From IMG/VR virus record IMGVR_UViG_3300032240_001991, positions 221,128-285,127 of that record: 64,000 bases of DNA, one strand, 5' to 3'. The DNA comes from a virus. Below, piece by piece: positions 1 through 6,923 of the stretch (its first letter is position 1; each line of letters begins with the position of its first letter). The position numbers were made by a program, and so were the translations under genes. Below the pieces are notes generated by a model, which was given only the letters and a program-made list of their open reading frames with translations, ran no database searches and had not been told where the DNA came from.

Positions 1-1
1 A

Positions 2-430
2 AACTGGGCATACGGAATGGGGGCATCTACTGCATTTATCGATGGTGTTAGCGGAGTTTATAATGGTGCTAATTCTGCAAATTGGACGGTAGTTTCGGAT
101 TTAAGAATTAAGAAAAATATTGTAGACAGTACTAAAGGCCTCGATGTAGTTAAATTGTTAAATGTAAAGAACTTTAATTATAAGTCTGATTTTGAAATAC
201 CAACCGACAGTAACGGTAAATCTTTAATTACTAGACTTAATACTACTACAACAGTTACCGGGGTTATTGCACAAGATGTACAGTCTGCGATTCCCGAGGC
301 GATTAATGTAGGAACAAATGGTCTTTTATCAGTCAATGCAGATCCAATCTTTTGGGCAATGCTAAATGCAATTAAAGAACTATCTGCTAAAGTGGATGCG
401 CTCGAGGCAATAGTTAATCCCAAGGTTTAA
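2..430 (+). CDS. Fibre-like protein, C-terminal S74 intramolecular chaperone (5' end outside window)
   Basis: The reading frame is open back to the window edge, so only the C-terminal part is seen. The stretch DLRIKKNI followed by GVIAQDVQ and a final helix (AMLNAIKELSAKVDALEAIV) is the pattern of the peptidase S74 / endosialidase chaperone domain, which helps trimeric phage fibres fold and usually cleaves itself off at a Ser just before the domain. A Ser-Asp pair lies at the start of the motif (VVSDLRIKK), a plausible cleavage site. The long final helix is a likely trimeric coiled coil. It is followed by a late promoter and another structural gene, so it is probably a tail or head fibre. The exact fibre type cannot be told from this fragment. 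Confidence 0.8.
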   Translation, partial: NWAYGMGASTAFIDGVSGVYNGANSANWTVVSDLRIKKNIVDSTKGLDVVKLLNVKNFNYKSDFEIPTDSNGKSLITRLNTTTTVTGVIAQDVQSAIPEAINVGTNGLLSVNADPIFWAMLNAIKELSAKVDALEAIVNPKV

Positions 431-436
431 TAGGTA

Positions 437-444
437 TATAAATA
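437..444 (+). promoter_or_regulatory. T4-type late promoter box TATAAATA
   Basis: Exact match to the T4 late consensus TATAAATA in the short gap between two structural genes, with the ATG of the next gene 17 bases downstream. The leader holds only a weak purine-rich AAGAG as ribosome site. Confidence 0.65.
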
Positions 445-461
445 AAATAAAGAGATAAAAT

Positions 462-1043
462 ATGGCAAGCACAGTTACAAATTATAGCAGTAAAATTGAT
501 ACCGGATACCCAAAGGCTGGGCAAAACAACGATAGCCAAGGTTTTAGAACTAATTTTTCTAATATTCAAAATGCATTAAGTGTTGCAGCAAATGAAATTA
601 GTACATTACAAGTTAACGGTGTTAATCTTAATAAACCTACAAACGACCTTGGATGGGCTAGTGTTTTAACTAGAACACAGTTACAGAATAGCGGACTAGT
701 TGCATATTCAGCATCGAGTGCTACTAATATTAATAATAATATTGAAATTGACTTTACACAGGGTTCTTACCAAGATGTTTCTGTTTCTACTGCTACTTCA
801 ATCTTTAAAGTAACAAATTGGGCGCCAACTGGCGTATATGGTTCGTTGCGTCTTGCTGTGAATTCTCTTGTTACAGGTACTATTAGCTTTAACGCCGGAG
901 ACGGTAATATCCTGAGTGTTAGAGACGAACTTCCGCTAACAGGATATGAGACAACAACCACTGCTGTAACTGTATGGGATCTTTGGTCTGCAGACGGCGG
1001 AGCTAATGTCTACGTTAAATTTGCTGGTGGTCCGTTTGTTTAA
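462..1043 (+). CDS. Putative virion structural protein
   Basis: 193 residues. The N-terminus carries the motif GYPKAGQNNDSQGFRTNF followed by NIQNAL, a module I associate with structural proteins of T4-like cyanophages (PVAGQDNDSQGFRDNF type). The rest is Thr/Ser/Val-rich beta sequence ending in VWDLWSADGGANVYVKFAGG, as expected for a surface or fibre protein. It sits just after the S74-domain gene and directly behind a consensus late promoter, which fits a virion part. The stop overlaps the next start as TAATG. Exact location in the particle is unknown. Confidence 0.6.
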   Translation: MASTVTNYSSKIDTGYPKAGQNNDSQGFRTNFSNIQNALSVAANEISTLQVNGVNLNKPTNDLGWASVLTRTQLQNSGLVAYSASSATNINNNIEIDFTQGSYQDVSVSTATSIFKVTNWAPTGVYGSLRLAVNSLVTGTISFNAGDGNILSVRDELPLTGYETTTTAVTVWDLWSADGGANVYVKFAGGPFV

Positions 1044-1285
1044 TGTTTAATCCATTGTTACCTGATCTAACTCAAATTAAAGATCAAGATCTAGAAACTA
1101 CTATTTCTGATCTAACACGTAAATATTTTATTGCGGCTAGATCTGGATATGGCAGTGTATGTGATCAAATCTCAGTTACATTAGAACAGTATAGAGATGA
1201 GCAAAAGCGTAGATTAATAGAAAAATCAAGAGCCACTTTAAAAAGTCAGAACAAAGGCTTAGACGATCTAATCAATATTTCTTGA
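1043..1285 (+). CDS. Conserved hypothetical protein, small, helical
   Basis: 80 residues, mostly helical and charged (EQYRDEQKRRLIEKSRATLKSQ), no signal peptide or membrane segment. Starts inside the stop codon of the preceding structural gene (TAATG), so it is probably co-translated with it. I recognise no domain. Its 3' end overlaps the -35 element of the promoter for the next gene. Confidence 0.6.
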   Translation: MFNPLLPDLTQIKDQDLETTISDLTRKYFIAARSGYGSVCDQISVTLEQYRDEQKRRLIEKSRATLKSQNKGLDDLINIS

Positions 1286-1309
1286 CTTTTTCTAAAATAT
1301 CTTTATAAT
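1282..1309 (+). promoter_or_regulatory. Sigma70-like promoter (early)
   Basis: TTGACT at 1282-1287 and TATAAT at 1304-1309 with a 16-base spacer. Only eight bases separate the -10 box from the ATG at 1318, so transcription would start at or next to the start codon, and no ribosome site is present. It overlaps the end of the previous gene. Confidence 0.7.
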
Positions 1310-1317
1310 CACAGTTT

Positions 1318-1881
1318 ATGAAGATTAACGAATATAGTGAAGTCATCTTAAATGGTAAGGATATAATAAACGGGCTATATTCTGAAAAAATTAAATCACT
1401 CAAATACATAAATTTTGAAGATAACAACTTAGTAGAACAGTTTAATAAAAGCATAGAACTAAACGCTGATAACATTGAACTAGCATCAACATACGTACAG
1501 CCGACATGTACTGTAGAAGAGTTTGATAAAATAAATCAATCTCAGTGGTTTATTCCAGAATTTTATAAAAAATTTGATATTGCAGATTGGTTATTAAGCC
1601 AATGTAAAACTCAAATTGAAACAGATCGAGTAGTAGAAGAACTAGAATTATTTGTTCAATACGAAATGATTGATGTTCTTGTATGTCTTAAATACTTAGT
1701 TGACTTTATGAGAGAAAACAAAATAGTTTGGGGACTTGGTAGAGGAAGTTCAGTTGCGAGCTATTGTCTGTTTTTAATTGGAGTACATAAAATTGATTCA
1801 TTGAAATTCTCTTTAGATATTAGAGAGTTTCTTAAAGGAGATAAAAATGAGCAAGAAAGTTTACAGATCGATGCAGGGTAG
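1318..1881 (+). CDS. DNA polymerase III alpha (DnaE)-like fragment protein
   Basis: 187 residues. Near the C-terminus the sequence WGLGRGSSVASYCLFLIG followed by VHKIDSLKF and IREFL matches the conserved DnaE stretch GPGRGSAAGSLVAYLLGIT..DPL.Y.LLFERFL that leads into the polymerase palm. In real DnaE this is followed by the catalytic PDFDID motif. Here the protein ends about 16 residues later without it, so it should not polymerise DNA. The preceding helical part (DIADWLLSQCKTQIE..VVEELELF) resembles the helical region before that motif. It has its own sigma70-like promoter and overlaps the next gene by 35 bases. Proteins of this type occur in other T4-like marine phages. Function is unknown; a regulatory or polymerase-binding role is inference. 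Confidence 0.65.
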   Translation: MKINEYSEVILNGKDIINGLYSEKIKSLKYINFEDNNLVEQFNKSIELNADNIELASTYVQPTCTVEEFDKINQSQWFIPEFYKKFDIADWLLSQCKTQIETDRVVEELELFVQYEMIDVLVCLKYLVDFMRENKIVWGLGRGSSVASYCLFLIGVHKIDSLKFSLDIREFLKGDKNEQESLQIDAG

Positions 1882-2119
1882 AGAAGTTGACCTTGATGCA
1901 TTAAGAATGAAAAACGAGCTAACTGTTGCTGTAGGAAATGCTGACATGAATGCCCGTGGTGATAAAATTGGCCAAGGTGGTAAAATTCTTAAAAAGAGAG
2001 AAGAAGCGGTAGCGGAATATTATGAAGGAAATCCTAACGCCAAGCCAAGAGAAAATGCTATCTCTGAAGTTGCACCAAAAGTAACAGCAACAACTAAATC
2101 TGAAGGTAAGAAAAAGTAA
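1847..2119 (+). CDS. Conserved T4-like phage hypothetical protein
   Basis: 90 residues. The N-terminus KVYRSMQGREVDLDALRMKN and the motif VNARGDKIG-like NARGDKIGQGGKI are, from memory, typical of a small protein widespread in T4-like cyanophages. The C-terminal third is charged and probably disordered, ending GKKK. Its start lies inside the DnaE-like gene, preceded by AAAGGAG, a good ribosome site. Its stop overlaps the next start (TAATG). A structural role is often assumed for the family, but nothing in the sequence proves it. Confidence 0.6.
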   Translation: MSKKVYRSMQGREVDLDALRMKNELTVAVGNADMNARGDKIGQGGKILKKREEAVAEYYEGNPNAKPRENAISEVAPKVTATTKSEGKKK

Positions 2120-2502
2120 TGAATATTGTAGAAGGAAACCTAAGACCGTTACATGACAATATAATTGTCACTGACATGGAATTTGGATTAGAAAAAACTG
2201 CGGCTGGAATCTTACTTCGATCAGATGACGGTAAAAGCTCAGGAGTGCACCCTCGCTGGGCAAAAGTGTATGCGCTTGGACCGGAACAAAATTCAGTTGA
2301 AATTGGAGAATGGATTTTACTTGAACACGGTCGATGGGGAAGAGGTATTAAACACATTGATGCAAACGGCGAAGAAAAAGTTATACATCTAGCCGATAAA
2401 AATGCTATACTAATGGTCAGCGATGAGAAGCCAGCCGATGTATTAAGATCTGATACAGTAGGCGCAGGTAGTAACGTAAATTTTAATATCCCAGGTGCTT
2501 AA
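2119..2502 (+). CDS. GroES/gp31-like co-chaperonin
   Basis: 127 residues. LRPLHDNIIVTD near the N-terminus is the beta strand that opens GroES-type proteins (consensus IRPL.DRV.V), followed by a mobile-loop-like segment EKTAAGILLRSDDGKSS and a core with KVYALGPEQN..EIGEWILLEHGRWG, matching the GroES order of loop, then V.avGpG, then vGd.Vl. T4 gp31 replaces GroES on host GroEL to fold the large capsid protein. This gene is the likely equivalent. The tail after residue 100 is extra and probably disordered. It is translationally coupled on both sides (TAATG). Confidence 0.65.
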   Translation: MNIVEGNLRPLHDNIIVTDMEFGLEKTAAGILLRSDDGKSSGVHPRWAKVYALGPEQNSVEIGEWILLEHGRWGRGIKHIDANGEEKVIHLADKNAILMVSDEKPADVLRSDTVGAGSNVNFNIPGA

Positions 2503-2873
2503 TGACAAATCCATTCCGTGATCAAGAAAAGTTTATGAAAGCTTGTGATCAGTCAGTTAACGAGTATAATGATAAACAGTACGCCATGTATCGTACATTA
2601 ATTGAAGAAGAGATAGATGAGTTGTTTCATGCTGTTGCAAACAATGATCAAGTTGAACAATTAGATGCTTTAATAGATATCTTAGTTGTTACTATTGGTG
2701 CAATACATAGTATGGGGGCAGATGCTGAAGGCGCATGGAAAGAAGTTATGCGCACTAACTTTGCTAAAATTGATAAAGAAACTGGAAAAGTACGTAAACG
2801 AGAAGATGGTAAAGTTCTCAAGCCCGTTGGCTGGAGCCCACCTAATTTAAAAAATTACATTAATGGAGTATAA
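2502..2873 (+). CDS. MazG-like nucleotide pyrophosphohydrolase
   Basis: 123 residues, all alpha. It shows the metal-binding pattern of the MazG / phosphoribosyl-ATP pyrophosphohydrolase superfamily: EEEIDELFHAV early, then DALIDILVVTIG, i.e. ExxE followed by ExxD-like acidic helix positions. Such enzymes hydrolyse NTPs or dNTPs to monophosphates and pyrophosphate. In phages they may clean nucleotide pools or alter host ppGpp-related responses. The C-terminal KPVGWSPPNLKNYI resembles the tail of other phage members. Substrate cannot be inferred. Confidence 0.7.
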   Translation: MTNPFRDQEKFMKACDQSVNEYNDKQYAMYRTLIEEEIDELFHAVANNDQVEQLDALIDILVVTIGAIHSMGADAEGAWKEVMRTNFAKIDKETGKVRKREDGKVLKPVGWSPPNLKNYINGV

Positions 2874-2874
2874 C

Positions 2875-3039
2875 ATGGACCAACACACGCCAGATCCAAA
2901 AGCACACAAGCAAATTAGTCTTATCAAAAGTGGAATTCGTATTTTAGCAGGTATTGCATTCTGCTTTGGTGGAATTTCAATTGGAGGATTTTTGCTCATT
3001 ATTGCTGAAGCAGCAGGAATTGCCGAAGAACTTGTATGA
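2875..3039 (+). CDS. Small single-pass membrane protein
   Basis: 54 residues, starting one base after the MazG stop and ending in an ATGA overlap with the cytidylyltransferase start, so it fits the operon exactly. A polar N-terminus (MDQHTPDPKAHKQ) is followed by a strongly hydrophobic, Gly-rich segment at about residues 22-45 (ILAGIAFCFGGISIGGFLLI), one membrane span, and a short acidic tail. No homologue is recognised. Tight coupling to its neighbours is the main evidence that it is real. Confidence 0.65.
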   Translation: MDQHTPDPKAHKQISLIKSGIRILAGIAFCFGGISIGGFLLIIAEAAGIAEELV

Positions 3040-3506
3040 TTTTTAACAAAGTTAGAGATCTTAAAGAAAAAGGTCTCAAGATTGGTATCACATTTAGCAC
3101 ATTTGATATTCTTCATGCTGGACATATTGCTATGTTAGCAGAAGCTAAAAATCATTGCGATTACTTAATTGCTGCTCTACAAACAGATCCAACTATTGAT
3201 CGACCTGATACTAAAAATAAACCAGTACAGACAATTGTAGAACGGCAAATACAATTGGCCGCAACTCGTTATGTAGACGAAGTTGTTGTTTATCAAACAG
3301 AAAAAGACCTTGAAGACCTATTGCTTATACTACCAATTGATGTTAGAATACTAGGTATTGAGTATAAAGATCATGCCTTTACAGGAAAGGAAATTTGTGC
3401 TAAAAGGAATATTGAAATTATTTATAACTCTAGGGATCATAGCTTTAGCAGTTCTACTTTGCGTAAACGTGTGGCGGAAGCAGAACGAGTTAAGGTAAAA
3501 AAATGA
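3036..3506 (+). CDS. Cytidylyltransferase-like nucleotidyl transferase (TagD family)
   Basis: 156 residues with the hallmarks of the nucleotidylyl transferase superfamily: KIGITFSTFDILHAGHIAML holds the HxGH motif, and HSFSSSTLRKR near the C-terminus corresponds to the second ATP/CTP-binding signature (SSTxxR). Glycerol-3-phosphate and related cytidylyltransferases (TagD/GCT) have this size and order; they activate an alcohol phosphate as a CDP derivative. The substrate here is unknown. In the phage it could act in membrane or sugar metabolism or modify a virion part. It overlaps neighbours at both ends by four bases. Confidence 0.75.
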   Translation: MIFNKVRDLKEKGLKIGITFSTFDILHAGHIAMLAEAKNHCDYLIAALQTDPTIDRPDTKNKPVQTIVERQIQLAATRYVDEVVVYQTEKDLEDLLLILPIDVRILGIEYKDHAFTGKEICAKRNIEIIYNSRDHSFSSSTLRKRVAEAERVKVKK

Positions 3507-3793
3507 AATTCATTAAACGTTGGATTTATAATATAGTTAAGTCTTACGAAACTAAAGCAAGATCTCCCATCTCAGTTCTTAACGGCGGAGTATCAGTTGA
3601 CGCTGATCACTTAGATAGCCAATCAGCTCTAAACTTTAGAGTACATTTTGCCGCTGGCGGCAGAGTAGTGCAAATAAATCATTACGATCATAAAATAGAT
3701 CGCAACTTTCAAAGATTATACATTATTACCGAAGATAAAAACTTTGGTGAAGAGTTAGACAAAATTATTACCTTAGAAGGAATTCGTCGATGA
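3503..3793 (+). CDS. Hypothetical protein preceding gp44
   Basis: 96 residues, starting in an ATGA overlap with the cytidylyltransferase stop and itself overlapping gp44 (ATGA). Basic N-terminus (KFIKRWIYNIVKSYETKARS), then an alpha/beta-looking region (LNFRVHFAAGGRVVQINHYDH, RLYIITEDKNFGEELDKIITLE). No known motif. It is not a recognisable gp62, the usual small clamp-loader partner of gp44. Transcribed with replication genes. Confidence 0.55.
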   Translation: MKFIKRWIYNIVKSYETKARSPISVLNGGVSVDADHLDSQSALNFRVHFAAGGRVVQINHYDHKIDRNFQRLYIITEDKNFGEELDKIITLEGIRR

Positions 3794-4716
3794 GCAAACA
3801 GTTGTGGGTCGAAAAGTATAGACCAACTACTCTTGACGGTTACGTATTTCGTGATGAGAATCAACGTAAACAAATTCAGAACTGGATCAAAGAAAAATCA
3901 ATCCCTCATCTATTGTTAAGCGGTAGTCCGGGCATAGGTAAAACAACACTTGCAAAAGTTCTACTGAATGAAATTGGAATTGAAGAGTATGATATACTAG
4001 AACTCAATGCTAGTCGTAATAACGGTGTTGATGTTCTTAAAGACACTATTGTTAACTTTATCAGTATGATTCCTTTTGGACCTTTTAAAGTTGTACTACT
4101 GGACGAGGCTGATTATCTAACCCATACTGCACAGGCTGTAATGCGCGGTGTTATGGAAGAATATCATGAAACTGCAAGATTTATCTTAACTTGTAATTTG
4201 CCTAACCGCATTATGCCAGCGATACATAGTCGTTGTCAGGCATTCCATATTTTAAAAACTGATCCTGTAGAATATACTGCTCGCGTAGCTACTATTTTAG
4301 TTAGTGAGAACGTAGAATTTGATCTAGATACGCTAGATACATTTGTGAAGGCATGTTATCCAGATTTACGCAAATGTATCAATATGGTACAACAGAATAT
4401 TGTTGACGGACATCTAGTAGCACCTAACGTAGCAGATACAGGGTCTATGGATTATAAAATTGAAATGGTTGAACTGTTTAAGAAAGGTCGAATTGTAGAA
4501 GCAAGGAAGCTGTTGTGTTCGTCAGCTCGCCCTGAAGAAATTGAAGAAATTTATCGATGGATGTACGATAATTTAGATCTTTTTGGGCAAGATGACGAAA
4601 CAAAAGATTCTGCGTTATTGATTATTAAGCAGGGACTTGTAGATCATGCAATCATTGCTGATCCAGAAATTAATCTTGCTGCGGTACTTGTTAAACTAGC
4701 TAGACTTCAAAAATAG
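3790..4716 (+). CDS. 44: Sliding clamp loader large subunit gp44
   Basis: 308 residues, close to the T4 gp44 length of 319. AAA+ clamp-loader motifs are present in order: LWVEKYRPTTLDGYVF at the N-terminus, Walker A GSPGIGKTT (about residues 45-53), Walker B VVLLDEADYL (about 101-110), sensor 1 FILTCN and the SRC box HSRCQAF. It would load the gp45 clamp on primed DNA for gp43. The small subunit gp62 is not adjacent here. It is the last gene of this rightward operon and ends in a strong inverted repeat facing phoH. Confidence 0.92.
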   Translation: MSKQLWVEKYRPTTLDGYVFRDENQRKQIQNWIKEKSIPHLLLSGSPGIGKTTLAKVLLNEIGIEEYDILELNASRNNGVDVLKDTIVNFISMIPFGPFKVVLLDEADYLTHTAQAVMRGVMEEYHETARFILTCNLPNRIMPAIHSRCQAFHILKTDPVEYTARVATILVSENVEFDLDTLDTFVKACYPDLRKCINMVQQNIVDGHLVAPNVADTGSMDYKIEMVELFKKGRIVEARKLLCSSARPEEIEEIYRWMYDNLDLFGQDDETKDSALLIIKQGLVDHAIIADPEINLAAVLVKLARLQK

Positions 4717-4751
4717 GCGACGTGTCATTGTGCAGGTGTATACGTCGCCTA
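4714..4751. terminator. Bidirectional hairpin terminator between gp44 and phoH
   Basis: A perfect 10-base inverted repeat, TAGGCGACGT at 4714-4723 and ACGTCGCCTA at 4742-4751, with an 18-base loop. It lies in the only space between two convergent genes, and includes the gp44 stop codon. Followed by CTTT on the + strand. Its place fits a two-way terminator; the loop is longer than usual. Confidence 0.65.
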
Positions 4752-4765
4752 CTCTTTAATCAATA

Positions 4766-5518
4766 TTAATCAAAATCTTTATAAATCGATAAAATCTCCT
4801 TGACAACTGGATGTCTTTCAATGTCTTGTGTTTCAAACCAAACCATATCAACTAATTTATGGCTTTCTACTCCGTCGTATAGTTCTACGAAATCTAATAA
4901 ACCATTTTCTCTTGGCCTATCTGCCTGATTTAAGTCTCCGGTTACAACCATTCTGCTATTTTCTCCAAGTCTAGTAAGTAGCATCTTCATTTGACTCGGT
5001 GTTGCATTTTGCATCTCGTCTGCTACTACAAATGCATTTTTGAAAGTACGACCACGCATGTATGCCAAAGGACTGATTTCTATAATACCGTCATCTAACA
5101 TCGATGCAATTTCTTTTGGATGATAATACTCTTCAAATACATCCATAATAGGACGGGTCCACGGTTCCATCTTTTGATTTAATGTACCAGGCAAAAACCC
5201 ATGTTCTTCGTCTACACTTACTGCTGGCCTTGTGATAACAATCTTGCTAACCACCCCTTCTTTATATAATTTAATGGCCATCTGTACACCTAACATAGTT
5301 TTACCTGTGCCCGCAGGCCCAATAGCAAAAACAATGTATTTTTTAGGATTTTTTAATAGTTCTAAGTAATTTTCTTGACTTATATTACGAGGAATTATCT
5401 GTACTTGTGTTTTTTTACGATACTTTTGCTTAAACTCTAGCAAATTCTGATTATCTTGTGAAAAACGAGGATCATGATTTAAGTGGACTACTCGGTCTCT
5501 TCTCTTTGCTTTAGGCAA
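4766..5518 (-). CDS. phoH: PhoH-like ATPase
   Basis: 250 residues. Walker A is GPAGTGKTML, followed by ITRPAVSVDEEHGFLPG, Walker B FVVADEMQN and VVTGDLNQ, the classic PhoH order. PhoH proteins are common in marine phages; the biological role is unsettled (RNA-linked helicase/nuclease-associated ATPase has been proposed). The open frame begins with TTG at 5518. I accept it because AGGAG stands at a proper distance upstream (5526-5530) and no ATG is available. It is the only leftward gene among the first 35 kb and is isolated by a terminator and a divergent intergenic region. Confidence 0.9.
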   Translation of the reverse strand: MPKAKRRDRVVHLNHDPRFSQDNQNLLEFKQKYRKKTQVQIIPRNISQENYLELLKNPKKYIVFAIGPAGTGKTMLGVQMAIKLYKEGVVSKIVITRPAVSVDEEHGFLPGTLNQKMEPWTRPIMDVFEEYYHPKEIASMLDDGIIEISPLAYMRGRTFKNAFVVADEMQNATPSQMKMLLTRLGENSRMVVTGDLNQADRPRENGLLDFVELYDGVESHKLVDMVWFETQDIERHPVVKEILSIYKDFD

Positions 5519-5612
5519 ATTTATTCTCCTTAACGTTGGTTAATAAACACACCTGCATGAATATTTACATGATATTTCAAAAAACCTATTCAAACAGGTT
5601 TATTTTACTTCG

Positions 5613-5620
5613 TATAAATA
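5613..5620 (+). promoter_or_regulatory. T4-type late promoter box TATAAATA with short leader hairpin
   Basis: Exact TATAAATA in the divergent gap after phoH, 19 bases before the ATG at 5640. TATGT at 5619-5623 can pair with ACATA at 5633-5637, leaving AAGAGAGAA with the ribosome site in the loop. The 5' arm overlaps the promoter box itself. The rest of 5519-5612 holds only a weak inverted repeat (AAACCT / AGGTTT, 5582-5601). Confidence 0.65.
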
Positions 5621-5639
5621 TGTAAGAGAGAAACATAAT

Positions 5640-6188
5640 ATGCACGATATAATCGATCTTATTAAAAACCTGCAAACGTTAACAGTTAACGACTCTGCCT
5701 TTAAAATTCTAAAGGATTTTGAGCGTGTTTTTGACGAACTTGACCTATATGTCTATGAAAACTGGCTTGATGGTGAGCTATTTGCAGGCCCAGAAGTTGG
5801 AAGATACGGAGTTACATGTAAATTTGTTTGGCCTTCTAAAAAAATGCCAAATCCGGCAGGAGCAGCAATGCTCACTGATTATGGATGTGAAGTATCGTAT
5901 CAACGTTCATATCTAATGATTCCTCGAAAGGTTCATAAGCCTAGCGACTTTCGACCAGGTACCAAAAAAGGAAAAATTGACGCGCATCCTATTTGGATTG
6001 TGAGCGTTAAGATGCCTAAGAAACTAATGCAAGACATTTATCAAGGGTACAAAGAAAAAGACAGTAATCGCATGGCAAATCTTATGAAGTATGATAAGTC
6101 TAGTATGGACACAGGTCAAGTTGCAACAGAAGCAGGATTAGAGGCAGAAACAAATGCTCCACCACCAGCACCAGAACAACCAGTCTAA
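5640..6188 (+). CDS. Hypothetical late protein
   Basis: 182 residues. Begins with a helical HDIIDLIKNLQTL segment and contains GPEVGRYGVTCKFVWP and SYLMIPRKVHKPSDFRPGTKKGKIDAHPIWIVSVKMP, an alpha/beta pattern without a motif I know. The C-terminal 25 residues (ETNAPPPAPEQPV) are Pro/Ala-rich and likely disordered. It follows a consensus late promoter, so a virion or assembly protein is likely. It overlaps the next frame by 35 bases. Confidence 0.55.
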   Translation: MHDIIDLIKNLQTLTVNDSAFKILKDFERVFDELDLYVYENWLDGELFAGPEVGRYGVTCKFVWPSKKMPNPAGAAMLTDYGCEVSYQRSYLMIPRKVHKPSDFRPGTKKGKIDAHPIWIVSVKMPKKLMQDIYQGYKEKDSNRMANLMKYDKSSMDTGQVATEAGLEAETNAPPPAPEQPV

Positions 6189-6921
6189 TTTGTCTGAAGG
6201 GCTGCGTAGCGGCGATCTTCAAGGATTCATTCTGGAAAAATTTACTATTGATCAGTTTAAAAGCAAAATGGGTGCTGATGACGAAGTCATTGTAGTAGCT
6301 TTCAAGGTTAAAGAAAAATATCCTGCAGTTGATGCTGTAGAATTTATTGAAAAAAATTATACATTTGTACTTGATGCAGACATGAGTACCGGAGAAGAAA
6401 GCGACGGGAAATATTCGCTATTTGTAGAATTTGAAAGAAATAATAAATTTCCGTATCATCTAGAACAGATGCTAGATGGATTAAGCAAACTATGCGATTC
6501 TGAAACATGGAAATTTAAATATTTTAAAGATGCTGAAAGTCATACAGTTTCAACAGAAGCACTGGAACAATTTGTACCTCTTACAGCAGAAGAATATCGA
6601 TTAAGAGTCAAAGAACAAAAAATAAATGATGTTTCTGAAATTCTTAATCAAGGCCCAACAGAAATAATCGATGTAGACGAAAGTAATAATTTCACTATTG
6701 GAAAACCATTTGGCGGAAATCTTGTATTAAACGTAGAAAGCATTGGCTTTTATGATGAAATAATTGATACATTACCAGGCGCGATACAATTAGACGAAGC
6801 GTCAAACGGTGAGATACTATTTTTAGAAAAGTATCTTGGTAATTACGAAATACATAAAATTGACAATAGATTTATAATCAGAAATGGTGACAAGGCTATA
6901 ATAGTCAAAAGGAGGGAATAA
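6154..6921 (+). CDS. Hypothetical late protein, acidic
   Basis: 255 residues if the first ATG is used. The first 12 residues (MLHHQHQNNQSN) are encoded by the Pro-rich tail of the preceding gene in another frame and look unlike the rest, so the true start may be a downstream TTG near 6190. The body is acidic, mixed alpha/beta (FILEKFTIDQFKSKMGADDEVIVVAFKV; FVEFERNNKFPYHLEQMLDGLSKL) and ends in beta strands with the basic tail IIVKRRE. No family recognised. It is in one operon with the gene before it and the spanin-like pair after it. Confidence 0.5.
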   Translation: MLHHQHQNNQSNLSEGLRSGDLQGFILEKFTIDQFKSKMGADDEVIVVAFKVKEKYPAVDAVEFIEKNYTFVLDADMSTGEESDGKYSLFVEFERNNKFPYHLEQMLDGLSKLCDSETWKFKYFKDAESHTVSTEALEQFVPLTAEEYRLRVKEQKINDVSEILNQGPTEIIDVDESNNFTIGKPFGGNLVLNVESIGFYDEIIDTLPGAIQLDEASNGEILFLEKYLGNYEIHKIDNRFIIRNGDKAIIVKRRE

Positions 6922-6923
6922 CT

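Noticed and set aside
5582-5601. AAACCT/AGGTTT repeat as terminator or operator
   Set aside because: Six base pairs only, with no rightward gene upstream to terminate and no second copy.
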